This document shows positions 1-5,422 of a stretch of DNA of 9,200 bases, piece by piece. The DNA lies in contig JAKAGJ010000046.1 in NCBI GenBank assembly GCA_021815655.1, forward strand, positions 1 through 9,200, read 5' to 3'. Position 1 is the stretch's first letter. Each line of letters opens with the position of its first letter. A program made the translations under genes and the position numbers. A model generated the notes under the pieces. That model did no database searches, was not told the origin of the DNA, and saw only the letters and a list, made by a program, of their open reading frames with translations. This DNA comes from Deltaproteobacteria bacterium. GTDB lineage: Bacteria; Desulfobacterota; Desulfarculia; Desulfarculales; Desulfarculaceae.

Positions 1-15
1 GTTGCGCTGAAGTAT

Positions 16-33
16 GGGGGCGGGGGGGCCGGG
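16..33 (+). other. G-run cluster with G-quadruplex potential
   Basis: Runs of 5, 7 and 3 guanines lie within 18 bp, separated by one and two bases. Because the 7 G run can be split in two, the segment fits the usual G3-N1-7 four-run pattern. A second dense G tract lies at 81-92. Both flank the TATACT box in the leader of the RtcA-like gene. Folding is inferred from pattern only; in GC-rich DNA such runs may have no function. Confidence 0.35.
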
Positions 34-37
34 TCTC

Positions 38-68
38 TTGTGGGAGGCGGGGCCAAATGGGGTATACT
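38..68 (+). promoter_or_regulatory. Weak candidate promoter for the RtcA-like gene
   Basis: TATACT at 63-68 matches five of six -10 consensus bases and stands out in very GC-rich sequence, 75 bp before the TTG start. The best upstream partner is TTGTGG at 38-43, matching only TTG, with a 19 bp spacer. The -35 is therefore poor and the call is tentative. The true promoter may lie upstream of the window. Confidence 0.2.
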
Positions 69-132
69 GGCCCATGCCCCGGGGGGCGGGGGAGGATGCC
101 CCGGCCCGGTGGCGTCCAGGAATCTGCTTTTC

Positions 133-138
133 AGGAGG
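133..138 (+). promoter_or_regulatory. Shine-Dalgarno AGGAGG that fixes the TTG start
   Basis: A full AGGAGG lies 5 nt before an in-frame TTG at 144. No comparable site precedes the ATG at 57. Translation from 144 gives a protein beginning SIPVILPEAGAG, where cyclase family members usually begin with a short beta strand and a glycine-rich loop. The 29 residues that an ATG-57 start would add look like translated leader. Confidence 0.75.
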
Positions 139-143
139 CCCGC

Positions 144-1214
144 TTGTCCATTCCGGTGATACTGCCCGAGGCCGGGGCTGGCCGCAACCAGGCCCTGCGC
201 ACCGCCTTGAGCCTCTGCGCCCTGGCCGGCCGCCCGCTCTTGTGCCGGGGACTGATGGACGATAACCCCCGCCCCAAGCCCGGCCTGGGCCCTGGGCATC
301 TCACCCTGGCCCGGGCCTTGGCCACGGTCACCGGCGGGGCCTGGCAGGCCGACCTGGGCGAGGAGCAGCTGGCCGTGGAGCCGGGAGAGCCCCAGCCTGG
401 CGACTATGACTTCAACATGTCCGACGAGCGCCAGAGCGCCGCGCCCTTGAGCTGGCTCCTGGAAACCCTGCTTTTGCCCCTGGCCGCGGCTGCGGAGGGC
501 AGCAGCCTTTACCTGGGCGGCGGCACCCACGTCATGGGCGGCCCCACCAGCGACGAGATCAGGCAGGTGCTGGTGCCCGACTGGCGGCTCCTGGGCCTGG
601 AGGTGGACTATATCGAGGTGACGCCGGGCTTCTACCCCGAGGGCGGCGGCGAGGCCGAGGCCCGGGTGGAGCCCTGCCAGGTCATCCAGCCCCTGGTGGC
701 CGAGGCGGCCTTCGCCCCCGTGCAGGTGGGGCTGGAGGTGCTCTCCTCGGGATTGCCGGTACACCTGGCCGAGCAGGCCCTGGAGGGGGCCTTGGCCCGC
801 CTGGAGCTGCACGGACTCAAGCCCCAGACGCGGCTGCGCAAGGCCCGGGGTGGCGTGGGCATGGCGCTGTTGGTCTGGGCCCAGAACCAGGCCGGCCTGC
901 GGGTGGGTTTCAACGCCCTGGGCCGCCGGGGCGGGCGTCCCGAGGCCCTGGCCACCCAGGCCGTGGAGGATCTGGTGGCCTTTTTGAAGAGTGGGGCCGG
1001 GCTGCCCGCTTCCCTGGCCGCCCCTCTGCTGGCGGTGCTGGCCTGCGCCCGGGGCCAAAGCCGGCTCAGCGTGGAAACCTCCACCCGCGAGCTCAAGGCC
1101 GCGGTCAAGGGCGTGGAGGCCCTGTGGCCGGGCAGCGTGCGCCTGTATGAAGACCCCCAGGGCGGCCCGGCGCAGCTGCGGGTAAGCGGCCGCGACCTGG
1201 GCCGGGCGGTATAG
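144..1214 (+). CDS. rtcA: RNA 3'-terminal phosphate cyclase family protein, probably catalytically inactive
   Basis: This 356-residue protein is near the length of E. coli RtcA, which uses ATP to turn RNA 3'-phosphates into 2',3'-cyclic phosphates through a histidine-AMP intermediate. Family marks are ALRTALSL at about 17-24 (family: ILRTALSLS), RPKPGLGPGHL in the next segment (family: RAKPGL..QHL), GGTH followed by GPTSDEIRQVLVP in the middle, and GFYPEGGG at 162-169. Several key features are changed. The glycine-rich loop reads EAGAGRNQ instead of GEGGGQ. The C-terminal segment, which in active enzymes reads like HPSCHLLTNIAVVE, here reads TSTRELKAAVKGVE, so the nucleotidylated histidine (His309 in E. 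coli) is replaced by Glu316 and the TNI that follows it is lost. I infer a non-adenylating paralogue, comparable in principle to eukaryotic Rcl1. No rtcB or rtcR is visible beside it. The TTG start is chosen for its AGGAGG site. Family membership is fairly sure; function is unknown. Confidence 0.8.
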   Translation: MSIPVILPEAGAGRNQALRTALSLCALAGRPLLCRGLMDDNPRPKPGLGPGHLTLARALATVTGGAWQADLGEEQLAVEPGEPQPGDYDFNMSDERQSAAPLSWLLETLLLPLAAAAEGSSLYLGGGTHVMGGPTSDEIRQVLVPDWRLLGLEVDYIEVTPGFYPEGGGEAEARVEPCQVIQPLVAEAAFAPVQVGLEVLSSGLPVHLAEQALEGALARLELHGLKPQTRLRKARGGVGMALLVWAQNQAGLRVGFNALGRRGGRPEALATQAVEDLVAFLKSGAGLPASLAAPLLAVLACARGQSRLSVETSTRELKAAVKGVEALWPGSVRLYEDPQGGPAQLRVSGRDLGRAV

Positions 1215-1245
1215 GCGGCTGGCCGCAACCGCTGGCGCCCACAAA

Positions 1246-1280
1246 CAGACCGGGGCTCCGCTGGGCGGAACCCCGGTCTG
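1246..1280. terminator. Strong hairpin between convergent genes, probable bidirectional terminator
   Basis: CAGACCGGGG at 1246-1255 pairs perfectly with CCCCGGTCTG at 1271-1280. Inside, TCCGC at 1257-1261 pairs with GCGGA at 1265-1269 around a TGG loop, with one C/A mismatch between the two stems. ACAA at 1241-1244 and TTGT at 1284-1287 can extend the base. It lies 31 bp after the RtcA-like stop codon and faces the convergent gene ending at 1316. The U-rich tail (TCTTGT) is weak, so efficiency is uncertain. Confidence 0.7.
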
Positions 1281-1292
1281 GTCTTGTAGGCT

Positions 1293-1311
1293 CGGGGGCG
1301 ATTGGCCCCCG
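1293..1311 (-). terminator. Second hairpin just past the PxxKW gene stop
   Basis: CGGGGGC at 1293-1299 and GCCCCCG at 1305-1311 form a perfect 7 bp GC stem with a 5 nt loop, starting 4 bp beyond the minus-strand stop codon. No T run follows on the minus strand, so it is either a weak terminator or a structure protecting the mRNA 3' end. The larger hairpin at 1246-1280 lies next downstream and may act as backup. Confidence 0.45.
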
Positions 1312-1315
1312 CCAG

Positions 1316-1600
1316 TTACTTCTTTTTGCCCGAGGCGCGCTTGCTGGCCTTCAACGGGTTGATCTTGGCCGATTCCTTGGACTCGGCCTTGATGTGGGTG
1401 GCGAAGTTGCAGTTGCCGTTACGCCACTTGGAGGCCGGATCGGGATAGGTCTTGCAGAAGGTCTGGTCGCCGGAGCTAACCGTGCGATCGCAGCCCTGGC
1501 AGGATTCCACGATGGGGTGGCAGGTGCCGGCGGTGAAGCGGCAACCCTTGGCGGACATGAAGTTGCATTCCATGCCTTCTCTGGTGGTGGTGCAGAGCAT
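1316..1600 (-). CDS. PxxKW family cysteine-rich small protein
   Basis: This is a 94-residue soluble protein with no signal peptide or membrane segment. Eight cysteines fall at residues 3, 12, 20, 27, 34, 37, 49 and 64, including a CQGC pair at 34-37. The name-giving PASKW lies at 55-59, followed by WRNGNCNFATH, and the C-terminus is a lysine-rich tail ending in KKK. This layout matches the PxxKW cysteine-rich family, which I know mainly from anaerobic deltaproteobacteria and whose role is not established. The cysteine number suggests metal or Fe-S binding, or a modified or disulfide-bonded protein, but the sequence does not decide between these. The start at 1600 is preferred to the one at 1645 because AGGAG lies 8 nt before it and the family-like sequence begins there with MLCTTTREGMEC. 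It is transcribed alone, divergent from lysS, from its own promoter at 1698-1726. Confidence 0.75.
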   Translation of the reverse strand: MLCTTTREGMECNFMSAKGCRFTAGTCHPIVESCQGCDRTVSSGDQTFCKTYPDPASKWRNGNCNFATHIKAESKESAKINPLKASKRASGKKK

Positions 1601-1690
1601 TGCCCGTACTCCTATAAAATGTTTCAGGGGACCAGACGCCCCCATGGTTGGCGCATCGCCACGGCAACAAGCCGGGCCTCTTCATCGGCA
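1601..1690 (-). other. Structured 5' leader of the PxxKW gene
   Basis: The predicted untranslated leader holds a TGGCG-ATG-CGCCA hairpin (plus-strand 1649-1661) and a GGGG/CCCC stem (1627-1630 with 1640-1643) before the AGGAG ribosome site. I compared it by eye with c-di-GMP, molybdenum-cofactor and T-box riboswitch patterns and recognise none. Whether the folds regulate anything is unknown. Confidence 0.3.
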
Positions 1691-1697
1691 AAAGCTA

Positions 1698-1726
1698 AAT
1701 ATGGGCATAAAGTTGAAGCCTGTCAA
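1698..1726 (-). promoter_or_regulatory. Promoter of the PxxKW gene, sigma-70 type
   Basis: Reading the minus strand, a perfect TTGACA (1726-1721) is followed by a 17 bp spacer and CATATT (1703-1698), which matches four of six -10 bases. Transcription would start near 1690 and leave a leader of about 90 nt before the start codon at 1600. The surrounding sequence is clearly more AT-rich than the genes. Confidence 0.6.
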
Positions 1727-1737
1727 GGAGCTATTGT

Positions 1738-1751
1738 GGGTAATCCTACCC
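1738..1751. promoter_or_regulatory. Small dyad midway between the divergent promoters, possible operator
   Basis: GGGTA at 1738-1742 and TACCC at 1747-1751 form an inverted repeat with a 4 bp centre. Its midpoint (1744.5) is within about 1 bp of the midpoint between the two -35 boxes (1726 and 1761). That placement suits a regulator acting on both promoters, but 5 bp arms can arise by chance. Confidence 0.25.
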
Positions 1752-1760
1752 CCGGCGGTC

Positions 1761-1789
1761 TTGACAAAACAGCGGGCCTGACGTAGATA
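1761..1789 (+). promoter_or_regulatory. Promoter of the lysS operon, sigma-70 type
   Basis: A perfect TTGACA at 1761-1766 is followed after 17 bp by TAGATA at 1784-1789. The overlapping GATAAC at 1786-1791 matches four of six -10 bases with a 19 bp spacer, so the exact -10 is open. Transcription would begin near 1797 and give a leader of about 75 nt ending in CAGGAG (1859-1864), 8 nt before the GTG start. No T-box or lysine-riboswitch-like structure was recognised in the leader. Confidence 0.6.
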
Positions 1790-1872
1790 ACGTAGCCTAG
1801 TTCAAGGGAAAACACCGCCGGCCCGGGCAAGGAGCGCCATTATCGGACCAGGTTGGGGCAGGAGTATTTCAA

Positions 1873-3414
1873 GTGTCTGATAAGCCTAGCAAGAACGCCG
1901 AGGCTCCCGAAAAGCCCCTGGCCAAGATTTTGGACGACAACGTCTTGATGCGTCAGCGCCGGCAAAAGGCCCATGAGCTCAAGGAGGCGGGGATTTCGCT
2001 TTTCCCCAACAACTTCCGCCCCCGCGACCTCATCGCCGACATCATGGCCCAGTACGGCAACATGGACTCCGGCCGCCTGGAGGACCGGGAGGACACCAAG
2101 TTTTCCCTGGGTGGCCGCATCATGGCCATACGCTCCTTTGGCAAGGCCGCCTTCCTCAAGCTGCAAGACCGCTCGGGCAGCCTGCAATGCCACCTGGAAA
2201 AAAACATCCTGGGCGAGGAGCGCTACGCCCTGTTCAAGAAGCTGGACGTGGGCGACATCGTCGGCGTGCGCGGCCCCCTGTTCCGCACCCGCACCCAGGA
2301 GCTGACTCTCAAGGTGGAGCACCTGCAGCTGGTCACCAAGAACTACCGCCCCCTGCCCGAGAAGTTCCACGGGCTCACCGACGTGGAGCAGCGCTACCGT
2401 CAGCGCTACCTGGACCTGATAATGAATCAGGAGGTGCGGGACATCTTCCAGGCCCGCTCCAACATCGTGGCCACCATCCGCCGCTACCTGCAAGAGCGGG
2501 GCTTCCTGGAGGTGGAAACCCCCATGATGCAGCACATCCCCGGCGGGGCCATGGCGCGGCCCTTCGAGACCTTCCACAACGCCCTGGGCATGAAGCTATT
2601 TCTGCGCGTGGCCCCGGAGCTGTACCTCAAGCGTCTGGTGGTGGGCGGCCTGGAGCGGGTTTTTGAGCTGAACCGCAACTTCCGCAACGAGGGCGTCAGC
2701 GTGCGCCACAATCCCGAGTTCACCATGCTGGAGTTCTACCAGGCCTACGCCACCTACGAGGACCTGATGTCCACCACCGAGGAGATCGTGGGCCTGTGCG
2801 CCAAGGCGGTGCTGGGCTCCCTCAAGGTGCCCTACCAGGGGCGCGAGATCGACCTCACTCCGCCCTGGCAGAACTTCGACTTCCGCACCAGCCTGTTGGA
2901 GATCGGCGGCGTGCCGCCGGACGTGCTCTTCAATACCGAAAAGGCCCTGGACCTTTCCCGGCAGTTGGGCGGAGTGCACAAGCCCGGCGACGGTCTGGGC
3001 AAGGCCCTGGGCAAGATTTTCGACGTGCTGGTGGAGCCCGAGCTGTTCCAGCCCACCTTCATAACCGGCTACCCCCTGGACATCTCGCCCCTGTCGCGCA
3101 CCAACGACCTGGACGCCGAGATCGTGGACCGCTTCGAGTTCTTCATCGCCGGCCGCGAGATGGGCAACGGCTTCAGCGAGCTCAACGACCCCGACGACCA
3201 GCGCGCCCGCTTCCAGGACCAGGTGGCCCAGCGCGAGGCCGGCGACGATGAGGCCCAATACATGGACGCCGACTACGTGCGCGCCCTGGAGTTCGGCATG
3301 CCGCCCACCGCCGGCGAGGGGCTGGGCATCGACCGCCTGGTGATGCTGCTCACCGACCAGCCCAGCATCCGCGAGGTTATTCTCTTCCCGTTGCTCAGGC
3401 CCGAGCAGGGTTGA
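1873..3414 (+). CDS. lysS: Lysyl-tRNA synthetase, class II
   Basis: LysS charges tRNA(Lys) with lysine using ATP in the cytoplasm. The protein is 513 residues, normal for bacterial class II LysRS. After a charged N-terminal helical stretch comes the OB-fold that binds the anticodon (about 77-160, with [15 protein letters not shown]). The catalytic core then shows motif 1 ([20 protein letters not shown] at about 211-230), motif 2 ([13 protein letters not shown] from 262, then [14 protein letters not shown] from 279) and motif 3 (GEGLGIDR at 481-488). It ends with [13 protein letters not shown], the typical family C-terminus. The GTG start is supported by CAGGAG 8 nt upstream. It leads the envelope operon, with its own promoter at 1761-1789, and its TGA stop overlaps the lolC ATG by one base, so translation is probably coupled. 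No essential motif is missing. Confidence 0.97.
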   Translation: MSDKPSKNAEAPEKPLAKILDDNVLMRQRRQKAHELKEAGISLFPNNFRPRDLIADIMAQYGNMDSGRLEDREDTKFSLGGRIMAIRSFGKAAFLKLQDRSGSLQCHLEKNILGEERYALFKKLDVGDIVGVRGPLFRTRTQELTLKVEHLQLVTKNYRPLPEKFHGLTDVEQRYRQRYLDLIMNQEVRDIFQARSNIVATIRRYLQERGFLEVETPMMQHIPGGAMARPFETFHNALGMKLFLRVAPELYLKRLVVGGLERVFELNRNFRNEGVSVRHNPEFTMLEFYQAYATYEDLMSTTEEIVGLCAKAVLGSLKVPYQGREIDLTPPWQNFDFRTSLLEIGGVPPDVLFNTEKALDLSRQLGGVHKPGDGLGKALGKIFDVLVEPELFQPTFITGYPLDISPLSRTNDLDAEIVDRFEFFIAGREMGNGFSELNDPDDQRARFQDQVAQREAGDDEAQYMDADYVRALEFGMPPTAGEGLGIDRLVMLLTDQPSIREVILFPLLRPEQG

Positions 3415-4643
3415 TGACCTTTGAACGCCAGATAGCCCTGCGCTATTTGCGCGCCCGGCGCAAGCAGACCTTCATCTCGCTCATCTCGCTGTTGTCCATG
3501 GCCGGGGTGGCCCTGGGGGTGTGCGCGCTGATCGTGGTGCTGTCGGTGATGGGCGGTTTCGAGGGCCAGCTCAAGGACAAGATCCTGGGCGTCAACTCCC
3601 ACGTGATGATCTTCAAGCTCACCGAACAGATCGATGACGCCCCCCGGGTGCTGTCCATAGCCCAGACCGACCCCGAGGTGGTGCAGGCCACGCCCTATGT
3701 CTACGGCCAGGTCATGATTATCGCCGGCGGCGGGGCCACGGGCGCCCTGCTCAGGGGCATCGCGCTGCCCAGCGCGCTGAAAGTCCTGGACCTGGAGAAG
3801 ACCATGGTGCAAGGCTCGGCCCGCGACCTGGCCAGCCAGGGGCCGGACTCCCTGCCCGGCCTGGTGGTGGGCGGGGCCCTGGCCCGCAAGCTGGGACTGG
3901 TGCGCGGCTCCGTGGTCAATGTGGTCAATCCCCTGGGCGAGGAGACGCCGGTGGGGCGCGCCCCCAAGAGCGAGCACTTCCGGGTGGTGGGCATCTTCGA
4001 GTCGGGCATGTACCAGTACGACTCCACCCTGTGCTATGTCTCCCTGACGGCGGCCCAGGAGTTCTTCAACCTGGGGCAGGCGGTCAACGGCGTGGAGTTG
4101 AAGGTAAAGGACATCTACCAGGCCGCCGCCGTAGGGCACCGCCTGGTCAAAGAGATGGGGCGGGGCTATTTCGCCCGCGACTGGATGGCCGCCAACCACA
4201 ACCTTTTCGCGGCCTTGAAGCTGGAAAAGATCACCATGTTCGTGATCTTGATCCTCATCGTCCTGGTGGCGGCCTTTGGCATCATCAGCTCGCTGATAAT
4301 GCTGGTCATGGAAAAGACCCGCGACATCGGCATACTAAAGGCCATGGGCGCCACGGCGGCCAGCATCCGGCGCATATTCATGCTGGAGGGGCTCATAATC
4401 GGGGGCGTGGGCACCCTGGCGGGACTGGCCTCGGGCCTGATACTATGCGGGCTTTTGGCCCGCTACAAATTCATCGACCTGCCCGCCGACGTCTATCCCC
4501 TGAGCACCCTGCCGGTGGAGGTCGAGCCCCTCATGGTAGTTCTGGTGGCCGCCTCTGCGGTGGTGATCAGCCCCTTGTCCACCATCTACCCCTCCCTGGC
4601 CGCCGGACGCCTGGACCCCGTGGAAGCCTTGAGGTACGAATGA
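3414..4643 (+). CDS. lolC: Lipoprotein-releasing ABC transporter permease (LolC/LolE family)
   Basis: This is the inner-membrane permease that, with the ATPase LolD, lifts mature outer-membrane lipoproteins out of the inner membrane for hand-over to the carrier LolA. It has 409 residues and the standard MacB/LolC layout: a short cytosolic start ([14 protein letters not shown]), a first membrane helix at about 21-48, a large periplasmic domain to about 270, then three helices at about 275-298, 328-350 and 373-393. The coupling segment [14 protein letters not shown] precedes helix 3, and the protein ends in [13 protein letters not shown], the classic LolC/LolE terminus. Only one permease gene precedes lolD, so the complex may be a homodimer rather than the LolC-LolE heterodimer of E. 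coli; the C versus E label is therefore arbitrary. ATG at 3414 overlaps the lysS stop (TGATG). An in-frame TTG one codon earlier is less likely. Confidence 0.93.
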   Translation: MTFERQIALRYLRARRKQTFISLISLLSMAGVALGVCALIVVLSVMGGFEGQLKDKILGVNSHVMIFKLTEQIDDAPRVLSIAQTDPEVVQATPYVYGQVMIIAGGGATGALLRGIALPSALKVLDLEKTMVQGSARDLASQGPDSLPGLVVGGALARKLGLVRGSVVNVVNPLGEETPVGRAPKSEHFRVVGIFESGMYQYDSTLCYVSLTAAQEFFNLGQAVNGVELKVKDIYQAAAVGHRLVKEMGRGYFARDWMAANHNLFAALKLEKITMFVILILIVLVAAFGIISSLIMLVMEKTRDIGILKAMGATAASIRRIFMLEGLIIGGVGTLAGLASGLILCGLLARYKFIDLPADVYPLSTLPVEVEPLMVVLVAASAVVISPLSTIYPSLAAGRLDPVEALRYE

Positions 4644-5407
4644 GCCCCGACAACAACCGGGAAATCGCCGATTCACAGGGGCTGGCGGGGCCTAAAGCCT
4701 TGACAAAGCAGACACCTTTTATTCTAATAGAAAAGCTTTACAAGACCTACGAGGGCCCCCGTGATAAAGTGGAGGTCCTCAAGGGGCTGGACCTTGAGGT
4801 GGCGGCGGGGGAGACGGTGGCGATCGTGGGCTCCTCCGGCGTGGGTAAGTCCACGCTTTTGCACATGATCGGTGCTTTGGACCGCCCATCGGCGGGCAGG
4901 GTGGTGGTGGACGGGCAGGACCTGTCGCGCATGGATGAGCCGGCCCTGGCGGCCTTTCGCAACCGCTACATAGGGTTCGTGTTCCAGTTCCACCATCTGT
5001 TGCCCGAGTTCTCGGCCCTGGAGAATGTCATGATGCCGGCCTTGATCGCCCGGCAAGACAGCCACAAGGCCGAGAAAATGGCCCGCGAGCTTCTGGGCGA
5101 GGTGGGTTTGTCCGACCGTCTGGGGCACCGCCTGGGCGAGATGTCGGGTGGCGAGGCCCAGCGGGTGGCGGTGGCCCGGGCCCTGGTCTTGAGGCCCCGG
5201 TTGCTGTTGGCCGACGAGCCCACGGGCAACCTGGACGAACGGACAGGCGAGAAGGTGCATCACTTGATCTTGCGCCTAAACGCCGAGATGGGGCTGACCA
5301 CCCTGGTGGTCACCCACAACGAGCGCTTGGCGGCGGCCTTGGACCGCAGGATGCGTCTGGCCGAGGGGCAGATACATCACTTGTCAGGAGCTGATCCGGC
5401 AACCTAG
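4640..5407 (+). CDS. lolD: Lipoprotein-releasing system ATP-binding protein LolD
   Basis: LolD is the cytoplasmic ATPase that powers lipoprotein release by the LolC-type permease encoded just upstream. The protein is 255 residues. Walker A is GSSGVGKST (64-72), the Q-loop Gln is 116 within [16 protein letters not shown], a stretch typical of LolD, the ABC signature is MSGGEAQR (168-175), Walker B is [12 protein letters not shown] (188-199), and the switch histidine is H226 in VVTHNER. All catalytic elements are present. The ATG overlaps the lolC stop as ATGA and has GAGG 5 nt upstream, which supports translational coupling. About 26 residues precede the first ABC strand ([11 protein letters not shown]), somewhat longer than usual. 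This stretch is AT-richer than the rest and contains a near-consensus promoter at 4700-4728. An in-frame TTG at 4700 is an alternative start with a weak ribosome site. Confidence 0.94.
   Translation: MSPDNNREIADSQGLAGPKALTKQTPFILIEKLYKTYEGPRDKVEVLKGLDLEVAAGETVAIVGSSGVGKSTLLHMIGALDRPSAGRVVVDGQDLSRMDEPALAAFRNRYIGFVFQFHHLLPEFSALENVMMPALIARQDSHKAEKMARELLGEVGLSDRLGHRLGEMSGGEAQRVAVARALVLRPRLLLADEPTGNLDERTGEKVHHLILRLNAEMGLTTLVVTHNERLAAALDRRMRLAEGQIHHLSGADPAT
4700..4728 (+). promoter_or_regulatory. Near-consensus promoter embedded in lolD
   Basis: TTGACA at 4700-4705 (perfect), a 17 bp spacer, and TCTAAT at 4723-4728 (five of six -10 bases) make the best sigma-70 match seen in the window. It lies in an AT-rich island inside GC-rich coding sequence. 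Transcripts would begin near 4735, past the lolD start codon, so the promoter would serve bamA, skp and lpxD rather than lolD. Confidence 0.5.
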
Positions 5408-5422
5408 ACGAACGAGGGCGGA

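Noticed and set aside
57..143. ATG at 57 as start of the RtcA-like gene
   Set aside because: It has no clear ribosome site and adds 29 residues unlike the family, whereas TTG 144 has AGGAGG at 5 nt spacing and begins where the family fold begins.
1601..1645. ATG at 1645 (minus strand) as start of the PxxKW protein
   Set aside because: The extra 15 residues are not family-like, and the AGGAG site serves the ATG at 1600.
1752..1821. 8 bp inverted repeat CCGGCGGT / ACCGCCGG spanning the lysS promoter
   Set aside because: The arms are about 54 bp apart, short and entirely GC-type, which is expected by chance in this composition. Retained only as a note in case footprinting shows conservation.
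1797..1872. T-box or lysine riboswitch in the lysS leader
   Set aside because: The leader is only about 75 nt and shows no specifier stem, T-box sequence, terminator/antiterminator pair or lysine-element core.
3273..4199. A 308-codon open frame antisense to lysS and lolC
   Set aside because: Same cause: it mirrors the coding strand, has no domain and no ribosome site of note.
4031..4639. Upstream extension of the lolD frame inside lolC
   Set aside because: The lolD frame is open far upstream, but that part overlaps the well-supported lolC and translates to low-complexity sequence. The ATGA overlap with GAGG at 4631-4634 marks the real start.
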